A stretch of DNA of 64,000 nucleotides, taken from NCBI RefSeq assembly GCF_047511655.1, contig NC_133389.1, positions 38,485,295-38,549,294 of the forward strand. The letters are read 5' to 3'. How positions within the stretch are numbered: position 1 is the stretch's first letter; each line of letters starts with the position of its first letter. The notes below the pieces were generated by a model. It was not told the origin of the DNA, ran no database searches, and saw nothing but the letters and a program-made list of their open reading frames with translations. Source of the DNA: Castor canadensis (lineage: Eukaryota; Chordata; Mammalia; Rodentia; Castoridae). The translations under genes were made by a program, and so were the position numbers. This document shows, in pieces, positions 1 through 12,025 of this stretch.

Positions 1-503
1 AGTCAGCTCGCACCTCACAACACCATGACTTAATTTTTATTTTATCCAACATGTTTTTCGCAACCACCACCGTATTCTGCACTGAGGCTACAAAAATGAA
101 ACAGAGTTTAACGGAAAAAAAAAAAAAAAAAAGCACCCTAAGTCTCTTAGCAGCATGGAAAGAGAGGTCAGTCAGTAGTCAGTCATTGCTCAGAGGTAGC
201 ACAGAAAAGATGACTGGCCTTTCTTTCTGGGAAGTAAAGGAACGTGACCCAGAGGAAATGATGCTAGATTTTCAAAGGTAAATAAGAGTTAAGTAGAAAA
301 CCAAGAAGGAGAAAAGCTGTCTAGGAAGACTGAAAAGCATACTTTAATGCCTTCCCATCACAGTGGTAACAAAATCCACATTTATCTACCATGACCCACA
401 AGACCTTCCTTGATCTGCTCTCATCTTTCTGTTTTCACTGTTTTGGCCACAGTGGCCATTTTGCTATTAAGTAACCAAAAACACAGTAAATGCATTCCTG
501 CTT

Positions 504-1923
504 CAAGTTGATACAAGAAAGAGTAGGAAATACTCTGGAGTTAGTAGGTATAGGTAAGAACTTTCTCAAAGAAACCCCAGCAGCACAGCAACTAAAAGAT
601 AGCATCGATAAATGGGACCTCATAAAACTAAAAAGCTTCTGTTCATCAAAAGAAATGGTCTCTAAACTGAAGAGAACACTCACAAAGTGGGAGAAGATAT
701 TTGCCAACTATACATCAGACAAAGGACTGATAAGCAGAATATATAGGGAACTTAAAAAACTAAATTCTCCCAAAACTAATGAACCAGTAAAGAAATGGGC
801 ACGTGAACTAAACAGAACTTTCTCAAAAGAAGAAATTCAAATGGCCAGAAAAACACATGAAAAAATGCTCACCATCTCTAGCAATAAAGGAAATGCAAAT
901 TAAAACCACGCTAAGATTCCACCTCACCCCTGTTAGAATAGCCATCATCAGCAACACCACCAACAACAGGTGTTGGCGAGGATGCGGGGAAAAAGGAACC
1001 CTCTTACACTGTTGGTGGGAACGTAGACTAGTACAACCACTCTGGAAAACAATTTGGAGGCTACTTAAAAAACTAGACATGGATCTACCATTTGATCCAG
1101 TAATACCACTCTTGGGGATATACCCAAAAGACTGTGACACAGGTTACTCCAGAGGCACCTGCACACCCATGTTTATTGCGGCACTATTCACAATAGCCAA
1201 GTTATGGAAACAGCCAAGATGCCCCAGCACTGACGAATGGATTAAGAAAATATGGTATCTATACACAATGAAATTCTATGCAGCCATGAAGAAGAACAAA
1301 ATGTTATCATTCGCTGGTAAATGGATGGAATTGGAGAACATCATTCTGAGTGAGGTTAGCCTGGCTCAAAAAACCAAAAATCGTATGTTCTCCCTCATAT
1401 GTGGACATTAGATCAAGGGCAAACACAACAAGGGGATTGGACTTTGAGCACATGATAAAAGCGAGAGCACACAAGGGAGGGGTGAGGATAGGTAAGACAC
1501 CTAAAAAACTAGCTAGCATTTGTTGCCCTTAACGCAGAGAAACTAAAGCAGATACCTTAAAGCAACTGAGGCCAATAGGAAAAGGGGAACAGTTACTAGA
1601 GAAAAGGTTAGATCAAAAAGAATTAACCTAGAAGGTAACACCCACGCACAGGAAATCAATGTGAGTCAATGCCCTGTATAGTTATCCTTATCTCAACCAG
1701 CAAAACCCCTTGTTCCTTCCTATTATTGCTTATACTCTTTCTACAACAAAATTAGAAATAAGGGCAAAATAGTTTCTGCTGGGTATTGGAGGGGGGGAGA
1801 GGGAAGGGGCGGGATTGGTGGTAAGGGAGGGGGTGGGGGCAGGGGGGAGAAATGAACCAAGCCTTGTACGCACATATGAATAATAAAAGAAAAATGAAAA
1901 AAAAAACCCAACCAAAAAAAAAA
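504..1923 (+). mobile_element. L1 (LINE-1), 5'-truncated 3' end, copy A
   Basis: Homology to the intact L1 of this window begins abruptly near 504 ([20 protein letters not shown]) and runs through the ORF2 C-terminus to the stop at 1409-1411. It then covers the L1 3' UTR with its G-rich tract (about 1789-1852) and ends in an A-rich tail at 1923. The reading frame is broken near 847-851, where a run of four A has become five, splitting the ORF2 remnant into 490-903 and 857-1411. The CX3CX7HX4C cysteine motif is altered: its last Cys is Arg (GGWER in place of WWEC). Old subfamily marker: it keeps the 9 bases after PKDC that the youngest copies lack. It cannot make protein and is a dead copy in TPGS2 intron 1. 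Confidence 0.93.
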
Positions 1924-1939
1924 ATGAAATTAAGACAAG

Positions 1940-4050
1940 TTGCATTCACAATAGTATCTAAAGGAATGAAATAAAAATTAGATAACAGAAGTTCATGACT
2001 TGTGCATTGTAAACAACAAAGGACTTGAAAGATACTAAAGAGGACTAAAGTAAATGAGAAGTCATCCCATGTGTATGGATGGAAGAGTTAATATTGTTAA
2101 AATACAATACTATCCAAATTGTTTTTCAAATCAACTGTCTACAATTAAGTCTAAACTCAAACCAATCTAATCCTAAAATTAATATAAATGCAAGTTCCAG
2201 AATAGCCAAAACATTTTGGAAAAGAAGGTAAACATTCCTTTCACTCAGACTTCCCGATTTCAAAATTCACTACGTTTGGAATTATAAAAAAGTTCAGGGG
2301 ATTAATAGTGGTGATGGTTGCACAGCAATGTAAATATGTAATGTCACTCACCTGTCCATTTACAAATAGCTAGAATAATGAATTTTATATGTATTTTAGT
2401 ATAATTTATTTGAAAGCTACAATAGTTTAGAGGGGTACTGGCATAAAATATAGATTATTAGAATATGATTGAGATTCCAAAAATTATCACATTTAAGGGC
2501 CATTGATTTTTTTATAAGGATGTCAAAACAACTCAGTGGGGAGAAAAAATATCAACAGATGGTCCTGTTACAACTGGATATCCACATCTAAAAGAATGAA
2601 ATTGGACCCTCCTTCAAATCATGTGTAAAATTTGACTACAAATTGATCTTAGACCTGAATGTAAGAGCTATAAAACTTTTAGAAGAAAACAGGCCTTATG
2701 TTAGTTTTTAAGTGACCTTCAATTAAGCAATACATTCCAGAGTTCATCAAAATTAAAAATGTGCATTTATAAATACCATCAAGAAAGTGACAGACACCCA
2801 TAAAATGGAGAATATTTATAAATCATATATATGAAAAGGAACTCTACATAGGATATTCTTCCAACTCAACAATAAATGATAAATAATCCAATTTAAAAGG
2901 ATATCAGTTGACATTTCTTCAAAGAAGACTTACAAGTGGCACATAAGTAGATGTAAAGATAGTAATTATAAGTCATTAAGGAAAAAGACCAAAACCACAA
3001 TGAGATACCACTCACATTCACCAGAATGGGCATAATTATAAAGACACTCATAATAAATGTTCGTTAGGATGTGGAGAAACTGAAACCCTTAATGATTGAT
3101 GGTAGGAATGTAAAATAGCACAGCAACTTTGGAAAAAGTTTGACCTTTCCTCTAAATATTAAACAGTTTTATCATATGACCAGCAATTCCACTGGAGAAA
3201 AATAAAAACATTTACACACAAACACTTTTACATAATTATTCTGAGCAGCATTTTTCATAAGTCAAAAGTGGATCTTTGGGATATACCCAAAAGACTGTGA
3301 CACGGGTTACTCCAGAGGCAACTGCACACCCATGTTTATTGCAGCACTATTCACAATAGCCAAGTTATGGAAACAGCCAAGATGCCCCACTACTAATGAA
3401 TGCATCAAGAAAATGTGGTATCTATACACAATGGAATTTTATGCAGCCATGAAGAAGAACGAAATGTTATCATTCGCTGGTAAATGGATGGAATTGGAGA
3501 ATATCATTCTGAGAGAGGTTAGCCTGGCCCAAAAGACCAAAAATTGTATGTTCTCCCTCATATGCGGACATTAGATCAAGGGCAAACACAACAAGAGGAT
3601 TGGACTTTGAGCACATGATAAAGCGAGAGCACACAAGGGAGGTCTGAGGATAGGTAAGACAACTAAAAAACTAGATAACATTTGTTGCCCTCAATGCAGA
3701 GAAACTAAAGCAGATACTTAAAGCAAATGAGGCCAATAGGAGAAGGGGTCCAGGAACTAGAGAAAAGTTTAGATCAAGAAAAATTAACCTAGAATGAAAT
3801 CAATGCGAGTCAACTCCCTGTATAGCTGTCCTTATCTCAACTAGCAAAAACCCTTGGTCTTTCCTATTATTGCTTATACTCTCTCTTCAACAAAATTAGA
3901 GATATGGGCAAAATAGTTTCTGCTGGGTATCGAGGAGTAGGGGGGAGAGGGAGGAAGTGGGGGAAGGGGGAGAAATGACCCAAACATTGTATCACATATG
4001 AATAAAAAAAAGTGGAATCAACTGAAATATCCAACAGAAAAGGATGACTA
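1940..4050 (+). mobile_element. Ancient L1 (ORF2 to 3' region), split by copy B
   Basis: This is degenerate + strand L1. Recognisable ORF2 stretches include the region equivalent to a [14 protein letters not shown] segment near 2070-2110 and the stretch before the C-terminal domain near 2630-2700. There are many stops and small indels, with no ORF of note. It is interrupted at 3273-4007 by a younger L1 3' end and resumes at 4017 with GAATCAACTGAAATATCCAAC, the expected continuation. It is clearly older than its guest. Confidence 0.75.
3273..4007 (+). mobile_element. L1 3' end insertion, copy B, nested
   Basis: This 5'-truncated L1 holds only the last 80 or so ORF2 codons (to the stop before 3575), the 3' UTR and a short A-tail. 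It starts in the GGGATATACCCAAAAG segment. It is flanked by a 9-bp direct repeat AAAAGTGGA at 3264-3272 and 4008-4016, the target-site duplication expected of target-primed reverse transcription. It keeps the older-subfamily 9 bases (GTGACACGG form) and sits inside an ancient L1. Confidence 0.93.
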
Positions 4051-4054
4051 AATG

Positions 4055-4412
4055 AGATTTGAAGCATGAAAAAGATAGGTTACAATTTTGCTTACTTGAA
4101 GATAGGTAGGACCACATGGCAAGAAGGAATGGAAAATAGCCCTAATCAACATCAAATAAGAAAATGAAGACTTCAGGTCTACAACCACAAGGAATTGAAT
4201 TCTGTCAAAAACAGGAATGAGCTTCAAGATAATTCCAGACTCCAAATGAGAACACAGCTGGCACCTGAGCAACCAGTGCAGCTGGTGTAAGGACACATCA
4301 TTGATTTCAGCCTCAGCAGACTTCTGAGCTACAGAACTGTGACCTAAAAAAGGTGTTGCTTAAATCTGCAAATCTGTGGTAATTACTCAACAATAGGAAT
4401 CTAATACATTTC
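4055..4412 (+). mobile_element. MLT1-type MaLR LTR fragment
   Basis: The segment matches the 3' half of MLT1 LTRs: CTACAACCACAAGGAATTGAATTCTG, the descriptive GATTTCAGCC...ACTTCTGAGCTACAGAACTGTGA run, and a terminal GGAATCTAATACA. It is non-autonomous and ancient, with no TSD recognisable. The boundary with the preceding ancient L1 is approximate. Confidence 0.75.
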
Positions 4413-5229
4413 CCCCATATGTTTTAAACAAAAGAGCAAAGGATACATATCTCAAAAAGAAAAAAAATTAGAGTCAAGACAAAACAAGTCTGTCACTAAC
4501 GATAAATATAAATGGGTGTACATCACCTGATAATTAGAGAAAGACTTAAATCTGACTCAAAAACTTTTTCTGATTCTAAAAGCAAACTAATTTATGCTAA
4601 AATAAGTTCTACTCATGCTTGTGGAATCCCACAACCACACACTGTTCAGTAATTCACTAGAAAGATGGGACTCAGAGACAGTCATACTCCAGTAATAACT
4701 TACTACATTAATCAACAAGAAGAAGAGACATCAGGGATAATAGAGGAATCCATGCACAGGCTTCTGACTTTGTTTCCTCCTGAGAGTGGTCACACAGAAG
4801 AGATGCCTTCCTGAAGCAGTGAAATGCATCAATATGTGTGTGGTATTACTGCCCAATGAAGCCAGCTTAAGACCCAAATTCCAGGTTTGCTGTGGTCTGG
4901 TCACATAGCAAAGTAATCAGCCATAGTTACCAAAATTTCAGACTCGGGAAGATAGCATGTGTTTAGTGCTACATGCGGGCTCAGTGTGGAAAACATTGCA
5001 TATGCCAGCACTACAACCTGGCCACTCTAATGATACTGTTAACCTCAAGTTACACACTGTGCAGTCTACACACTCCCTACTTCCATCCTCTAAATAACCC
5101 ACTTTCAGACTGTGGTGCAAGTTCACCCTTAACCAATTCTTTAGTTCATAGTATTTTCTTCAGTATTCACTTTGAATATTCTTATCTGGCCACAAAGATA
5201 GGCACATTATCTTCCCTGACTCTTAAAGG
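4413..5229. other. Intron 1 sequence, nothing recognised
   Basis: This AT-rich, non-coding stretch has short ORFs only (at most 87 codons), with no codon structure or known domain. I assign no repeat family. Confidence 0.5.
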
Positions 5230-7770
5230 CCTATAATGTCATATCTCCATCATTCTCCTTTATCCCCCCTCTTCCATTCTTAGTTTCAGGTCTCATTTTT
5301 CCATTCTTATACATGATTACATAATATTTCTACCATATTCACCCTCCTAAACCCTTTCCTTAGATCTTCCCCCCTCTCACTGGTACCAAACCCCAGACAA
5401 GACCTGTTTTACCATCCTGTTCTCCATTTTTGAGGAGACACTTTTGTTTAAGACAGCTATGCAGGGAGTTTCATTATGGCATTTCCATGTATTATGTCCT
5501 AAATTGGTTCATCCCCTCCATTTTTCTCGTTTCTACTTTAGTCAACAGCATATTTAAAAATTCTATATTCAGTCTTGCGTAGAGCATGCATCAACCATGT
5601 TCACCTTCTTTACCTTGTTTCTCCTGTTAGTGCTCTCCCTTAGTGTAACCTATTTTTTGTTCTTTTCCTTTGTTGTTTAGGTGTCTGTTCATTGTTCATT
5701 GGGATTTTTGTCTTGATATTATACCTGTATTGTGTGTAATTAAGTCAGGGAATCCCCCTCCCGCCCCCATTATACTTCCTTGGCCTTCTGTCTGTATCCT
5801 GTGTTGTTTTATAGTTTTCAGCATGTTTCCTGTATCTTGTTCCTACACAAATGTGATGTAATTCACAATTATTCCCTATCTTTCTTTCCTCCTTTTCCTT
5901 TTCCCTTGGTAGTCTCTACCAGTCCCACTTTTGGATACATGTTCTGTATATATTTCTATGTGTATGTAATGTTGCTTGATTTTGTATTGGGCCTGTTTGC
6001 CACATGTGAGAAAAAATATGCAGCCTTTGGCTTTCTGAACCTGGCTAACCTCACTTAATATGATGTTCTCCAGTTTCATCCATTTACCTAGAAAGACAAA
6101 ATTTTATTCTTTATGACTGAATAAAATTCCATTGTATGTAAATACCTCATTTTTAAACCATCAGTTGTGAGGCTTCTTGACTATTTCCATAGCTTGGCTA
6201 TTGTGAATAACGTTGCAATAAACATGAGTATGCAAGTGTCTTTATCATAACCTTACTTATATTCTGTAGGGTATATCCCTAGGAATGGTATTACTGGATC
6301 ATATGGTAGCCGTATTTGTAGGTTTTTGAGGTGCCTCCATACTGTTTTCTATAGTGGTTGTGAGGCAGGTAAGACTTAAGAAAAGTTTGGTACTCTTAGA
6401 ACATATATGACTTAATACTGTATTTCAGGTTGAACATTCTTCTCTTTCTCTGAGCCTTCTTTTCAATTGCAGATGTGTATAGGTTATCCCCACCTAGCAC
6501 AGGGACCACCCAGCCCCCTCCCACTCATTGGTGTTAGGAATCACCAGGTTCTTCTCTTCTCATAGGTTAACTTAAGTTTTAAAGTACCTGAAAAGAGAAA
6601 TATGCTGCTTCCAGCTTCCATCTTGTCCCACCATGCTCTTTTTTCATTCCCCTCCCTAACTTTTAATAAAACTCCATTACACCTACGTGTGCTGCCATGG
6701 ATTCTTCCATGTGGGACACAGAGAATTTGGAAATGTTCCAATCAGAGACTGAATCATTGTGGTTAACAGTTATACTAATTTACATTCCCACCAACAGTAT
6801 ATGAGGGCTCCTTTTTCCCCACATCCTTGCCAACATTTGTTGTTTGTATCCTTGATGACAGCCATTCTAACTAGAATCTTAATGCTGTTTTGATTTACAT
6901 TTCCCTGATAGCCAGGGATGTTGAGTATTTCTTCATGTGTTTTTTTGTTTTGTTTTGTTTTGTTTTGCCATTTTGACATTTTCCTTTGAAAATGTTCTGT
7001 TCAGTTCATTTGCCCATTTTTTCATTGGGTGATTGTTTTTTGAGTGGTTTACTTTTTGAAGTCCCTGTATATTCTGATTATTAATCCCTTGTCATATGTA
7101 TAGCTGGCAAAGATTTTCTCCCATTCTGTGCACTGCCTCTTCAATCTTGACTATTTCTTTTGTTCTGCAGAAGCTTTTTAGTTTTACATAGCTCCATTTG
7201 TCAATCCTGTCTTTTAGTTGCTGAGCCACAGAGTTCTACTTAGGAAGTTATTGCCTGTATCTAGAAGTTCCACTGTATTTCCTACTCTTTTCTGCATTAG
7301 CTTAAAATTTTTAGGTTTTATGTTACAGTCCTTGATCCACTTTGAGTTGATATTTGTGCAGGGCAAAAGAGATGGATTTAGTTTTAGTTTTCTGCATGCA
7401 GATACCCAGCAACATTTGCTGAAGAGACTGTCTTTTCTCTATCGTATATTTTGGTTGCCTTTGTATAAAGTCCAGTGGACGTAACTGTATGGATTCATAT
7501 CTGGGTCTTCTGTTCTGTTCCATTGGTCTTCACGTCTGTTTTTGTGCAAGTACCATGTATTGCTATGGCTCTGTAGTGTAGTTTGAAGTCTATCTCCAGT
7601 GTTGGCTATTCATGTTGTTTTGTGCTTCTTTATAAACTGTAGGATTGATCTTTTTCACTCTCTGTGAGAAATGTCATTAAAATTTCGATGGGGATTGCAT
7701 TGAACATGTAGATTGCTTTTGGTAATGTAGCCATTTTCTAAATATTGATTGTGTTGGCCACAATTCTTAA
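5230..7770 (-). mobile_element. Older L1, 5'-truncated, split by a solo LTR
   Basis: Read on the - strand this is an L1 3' UTR (CT-rich on the + strand, 5230-5460 and onward) followed by the ORF2 C-terminus. The peptide [18 protein letters not shown] near 6010-6079 is the decayed form of the L1 terminal motif, and homology continues to about 7770 in mid-ORF2. Stops and frameshifts are frequent. A roughly 400-bp LTR-like insertion lies at 6360-6758. The 3' UTR resembles that at 8510-8760, so both belong to one older subfamily, distinct from the G-rich-tailed young copies. Confidence 0.85.
6360..6758 (+). mobile_element. Solo LTR inside older L1
   Basis: This 399-bp block, absent from other L1 copies, is flanked by the 6-bp repeat GTGGTT (6354-6359 and 6759-6764). 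It begins (G)TGAGGCAGG, contains AATAAA at 6665-6670 and ends GAATCATT. The L1 sequence TATAGTGGTT...ACATTCCCACC resumes on either side. A six-base duplication is typical of class II (ERVK-like) elements. No internal viral sequence is present, so this is a recombined solo LTR. Family not assigned. Confidence 0.65.
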
Positions 7771-8505
7771 GTCATATAAACAACATCTTCCTCCAACCTG
7801 TGCATATTCGTCTTTCTTGGCAAGTCACCTTTTCTGAGCCCACAATTCCAAACTTTTTGTCAAGGTTCTTAGTTGCAGGCCATAGAAAACACTAGCTGAA
7901 TTAGGGCTAGAGATACATTTTAGCTGGTTAAGGCAGGCATTAGCCTGCAAAATACAAGGGAGAGTTGAATAAAATATACCTAAAGCAGAATCTATGGTAG
8001 GAACCTTACTGCAAAAAAGAGGTACAAAGTAGAAAGTACCTGCAACTGAGGAAATAAAATTACCACTGCTGTTTCTGCTGCATGCCATCTACAATGGCGT
8101 ATGCCATGAGCTCAAAACACCTCTGAAATTACGGCTTGTGAGAAGACACAATTAGTTCTCCTAGTTCTGTGGATTGACTGAGTTTAGTTAGGATACTTCT
8201 CACTGTGGGTCTCTCAAGTGTTTGCAGTTAAGTTCAGCTGGTACTAGAGTTATTTGATGACTTCTGTACTTATGTGTCTAGCCCCCTCAGTGTTTCTCAG
8301 TGTGGTATCTCTCTCGAGCATCGTATCTTGGATTTACTATGTGAAAAGAAAGGAAAAGGTAGTCCTCTTAAAGTTAAGTCCCAAACTGGCACAGCATGTC
8401 TTCACCATATTTTATTGGTCAAAGCAGTTCCGTGTCCACACCAAATTCAAGGAGATAAAGAAATAGACTTCACCTCTCTTTTTTTTTGAAGCTGTTTTCT
8501 GCTCA
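7771..8505. other. Intron 1 sequence, nothing recognised
   Basis: Unique-looking intronic DNA. Short ORFs here (for example 7825-8088) show no domain or conserved pattern. Confidence 0.45.
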
Positions 8506-8509
8506 TTTT

Positions 8510-8762
8510 CTTTCTCTTTTTATTATATTATTGTTGTACTGGAGGTACACATCACCTCCTCCATCATTTTCCTTTTACCTCCCCCCCTCCATTCCTGGAA
8601 TAGTTTCAGCAGGTCTCATTTTTCCATTTTCATACATGAATGCATAAAATTTCCACTATATTCAGCTTCCTTCACCCTTTCCTTATATCTTCCCCTCTCC
8701 CACTGGTACCAATCCACAGATAGGACCTGTTTTCCCTTCCTCTTCTCTGTTTTTTAAAGAAG
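8510..8762 (-). mobile_element. L1 3' UTR fragment
   Basis: It parallels the 3' UTR of the older L1 at 5230-5460: CATTTTCC...CAGGTCTCATTTTTCCATT, CATACATGAATGCATAA, and CCCACTGGTACCAATCC...AGACCTGTTTT-like blocks occur in the same order. It has no coding part and is a short 5'-truncated insertion. Confidence 0.7.
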
Positions 8763-9499
8763 GTATTTTTTAGACTTTACTACTCAATGAAGAAATGGTA
8801 TGGGCCTTCAGAGAAAAGTTGGTAACATTCAACTTTGTGTAAGCTCTACCACAGACAGTTTAAACAGTGTATGTGTCATCATACAACTTTAGGCCCAGGA
8901 CTTCCCTGACGGTATAGTCAGAGGACATCACTATGCAACTCCCTCTGAAGGGATAGATGCCATCTTTTATCCCATCCTATCAGGAACAGCAAAGACTCAC
9001 CCAGACCTAAAGCTGGAAGCTCACAGTGTCTTTCCACAGTAGCACCATGCTTTCAGTGTCTTAAAAAGAACATCGAACACAAGGCATATAATGTGTAATT
9101 ATATTTTTCACTTTTTCAAAGCACTGTCATTTCTGTTTCCATCCCAAGGGAGATAGTATTCTGTCTTACTGAAGACAAAGAAAAGTGAAAACTCATCTCA
9201 CTTCATATAAGTGCATAAAGAAAGAGCAGAACAGGATCCAAAATTGTTAATCCCAACATTGGGCTATTGCTGCATCCCAAGATTTGAGTTTTGTGACAAC
9301 TTGGAGATAACTTTATGATGCATAGAAAAGGTATTTGCATAATTATAGAATCAGTGACTCACATAAAATTAGAAGTCTGCAGTAATCCTAAAGATGTTAA
9401 AAATTCACTTCAGTAAACTTGTTTATAGCATGCCTAGGTCTCATAGTAAAAAAAACTGATATAAATATGCAGCTCAAAATAGAATATAATTAATTACAA
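8763..9499. other. Intron 1 sequence, nothing recognised
   Basis: No gene, RNA or clear repeat is seen. A weak MIR-like resemblance near 9100-9230 was not strong enough to call. Confidence 0.4.
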
Positions 9500-9985
9500 A
9501 TATTTAGTACCAACTAAATTACATGAGATGGGATGGAGTATGAACTGGGGTAATCTGAAATGGTTTCATGGAGATGGTAAAACCTGAGTATGGCCTTAAG
9601 AAAAGAGAAGGACTTGGATATATTTGTATATGTATATCAGGAGAGGGGTATGGCATAGTTGGGAGTACAGATTTGGTTTGGGAGAGGCTGGAGAGATGGA
9701 AGTAATTAGGAAACTGACACTACTGGAGTGAAGATTTGAACTGTGGAAGAAGATAAAATAAAACAAATATATAATAGGGCCCCTATCTTCCAGGCCTAAG
9801 GGAAAACTGAACAAGATTGGATAGGAAAAAAGCCTCAATATGGCAAGATCCTCTAGGGGTGTGCTGAGGATAGATCAGAGAGGAAGAGATTCTTGTGGCT
9901 GTGAGCTCATCAAGGCTTATAGTGACCATGGTGTACCAAAGAGTGATGAGAGTGAGAATAACTATGCAATATCACAAAGAGAATA
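9500..9985 (+). repeat. Ancient mammalian interspersed repeat (family not assigned)
   Basis: The A/G-rich string of phrases (GGAGATGG...ACCTGAGTATGGCCTTAAG, GGCATAGTTGGGAG, GATCAGAGAGGAAGAG) resembles a widespread old repeat also present near 11,530-12,025 and 53,930-54,310. It is diverged, and I cannot name the family safely. Confidence 0.4.
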
Positions 9986-10006
9986 ACTTAATAGGCTTTG
10001 CATTAG

Positions 10007-10448
10007 TTTGCTAGGGCTGCTGTGAAAGCACCACTCAATGGGTGGGAAATAACAACAGAACTTTATTCTCTCACAGTTCTGGAGGCCCAAAGTCTGAAAT
10101 CACAAGTGTCAGCAGGGCCATGCTCATTCTGAAACCTGTAAGGGAATGATCTTGCTTTTATATCTTTCTGCTAGTTTGTTGGCAATATTTGTCAAAAATA
10201 TTTTGGCCTTATAGATGCATCATTCCCATTCTCCATTTTCACATGGCCATATTCCTTCCAACTCTACACATACTGTACATGGTATTCTTTTCATAAGGAC
10301 ACAAATCATGTTGGACTAGGAGTTTTACCAGCTCCAGTATGACATCATCTAAACTATTTATATCTACAATAACCCTATTTTTGAAGTACTGGGGTTAGGA
10401 CTTCCACATATCTTTTTGGGAGAAGGACGGAATTCAAGCCTTAATAGC
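10007..10448 (-). mobile_element. MLT1 MaLR LTR
   Basis: The + strand reads GCATTAGTTTGCTAGGGCTG...AACAACAGAACTTTATT...CACAGTTCTGGAGGC...TCATAAGGACAC, and ends TGGGGTTAGGACTTCCACATA with a final AATTCAAGCC. This is the reverse complement of an MLT1 LTR along its full length. It is a non-autonomous, solo, ancient copy. Confidence 0.88.
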
Positions 10449-11104
10449 CTTCATGACACATTTTATGTCTTAGACAAAGAACTTCAAAATCTTGGGTCTA
10501 GGTGACCATGGGCAAGTGAAGAAGATGGGAAGATGTAAAATCTAAAATCTCTTATATTCCCTGGCAGCTCCACAAAGAGAAGGAAACCAGATTTGGAGAC
10601 CTTTTCCCATTTAGGAATTTGGAGATGGGACTTACTTTGTTCTCAATATATTTTTCCATAATGTTAGCCTAGCTTCTAATCCTGACCTAATAGAGTAGGC
10701 GTATTATGTTCAGGAGGAGTTTTATGTAAAAGAAAGCAAGATTTATGTCTTACAAAAGTTAACATGATACTATTCCTTATTTCTTTTCATCATATCATAA
10801 GTTAAGTGTTAAATCTCTAGTAATGTAGAATCTCCATACTTTGTTCAACAAGATACATGCAGAGTGTAGAGTATGTTCTGTTAGTGGTTTTCTACCAAGT
10901 ATGTTATATCATTCTAGGTAATAGAAATAAGTGGCCTTTGAGGGATGAGCCAGTTTTCTGCTTTCGTTGTGGGGGATATAAGTGCTCATCAGAAGGATTA
11001 GGTAGTCCTGGGGCAGTCATCAGCAGTTAACCAGCCACCCTGCAGTGTAGAAATGTGCTAGAGTGGACCAATTGCAGCTCTATAGACTCTTTTTTTTTCT
11101 CCAG
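10449..11104. other. End of intron 1
   Basis: Unique-looking sequence leading to exon 2. The last stretch holds the polypyrimidine tract TTTTTTTTTCTCCAG of the acceptor (about 11090-11104). Confidence 0.5.
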
Positions 11105-11184
11105 AATCTTCACCAGGTGTAACAGAAGTGACCATCACAGAAAAACCACCTGCTGAACGTCATATGATTTCTTCATGGGAACAA
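11105..11184 (+). CDS. TPGS2: TPGS2 coding exon 2 (partial gene)
   Basis: This is the first TPGS2 exon visible in the window. A pyrimidine tract and AG end at 11104 and a GTAAGT donor starts at 11185. The 80-bp exon holds two bases completing a codon from the previous exon plus 26 codons, including VTEVTITEKPPAERHMISSW, which I recognise as TPGS2. TPGS2 is a non-catalytic subunit of the neuronal tubulin polyglutamylase complex (with TTLL1, TPGS1, LRRC49 and NICN1 in mammals), which adds glutamate side chains to tubulin tails on microtubules. No CpG-rich start exon is seen to the left, so exon 1 with the start codon must lie before base 1. The segment enters the SUKH/SMI1-KNR4-like fold of the protein. 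Confidence 0.93.
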
Positions 11185-11529
11185 GTAAGTGTTACCATGT
11201 GGAGTACTTATCTCCCAACACAGAAAGGTCAACTTAAATGTCCCTAAGAAGGAAGGATCAAGTCAGGAAACCTATTCCTGTGTCAGGCTACAGCTGCCTT
11301 CCATTCTATGCCATTTTCCCAACATGAAGTATCTCCTTTGCCCCTGATAATCTAATGAAAGCAATGGATATTTGAAGCTGTATATGACAAAACTAAAAGT
11401 CCAGCAAGCAGCAAGGAAAAGAAAAGATGCATATTAGTAAGCATCATGCTGAGCAGAGCATGGTTAAGTGTTGAGATAGCTACTAATCCATACAGATCCA
11501 CAGCCAGTGCTTCCCAGTTTTCCTCTGAT

Positions 11530-12025
11530 CTATAACTCATTTATTCAATAAATCTGTTAAGCTCCTAAAGTGGTCCAGGCATTGTACTTGCGATTGAGCC
11601 CTGGGGATTCAATGGTAATTTTTTAAAAAGGCACCGTTCTTAACTCCTGGTCTCACTGTCTAAGACATAGTACAGATTGTTAGAAGCATAATTACAAATG
11701 GGACTGAGTACTGAGAAAGAGAGCTAAAGAGAATTGTCCTGGGATCTGACCTAGTCTAGAGGTTGATAAAAGGTTTTCCCGAAGAAGCTTTGAGGACTGG
11801 TTAATCAGGCAGATGGGATCTGGGAACAAGGTGTTCTCAGTCTGTGTGAAGGCTTTGAGATGGGAAGGATGACATTGTTCCAAGATTATAAGAAGGAACA
11901 CTTGAGAGAAGGGAGCAAGGGAAAGGTCAAGAAGGACCAGGACATGCAGGGCTCCATAGATCAGGAGTTTGTTCTTTATCTTAGGAGCTGTGGCTGTAGA
12001 GTGGCAAATGTGTTTGACCCCGGGT
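11530..12025 (+). repeat. Ancient mammalian interspersed repeat (family not assigned)
   Basis: It starts ATTTATTCAATAAATCTGTTAAGC...GGCATTGTACTTG...CTGGGGATTCAATGG and ends with the AGGACATGCAGGGCTCCATAG...GGAGTTTGTTCTTTAT run. This is a well-known old mammalian repeat layout (TTTATTGAGCACCTACTATGTGCCAGGC type). The - strand ORF at 11692-12069 is a shadow of it, not a gene. Confidence 0.6.

Noticed and set aside
1..480. ORF at 51-281 considered as a possible upstream exon
   Set aside because: No similarity to the TPGS2 N-terminus, no CpG-rich context, contains an A-run; chance.
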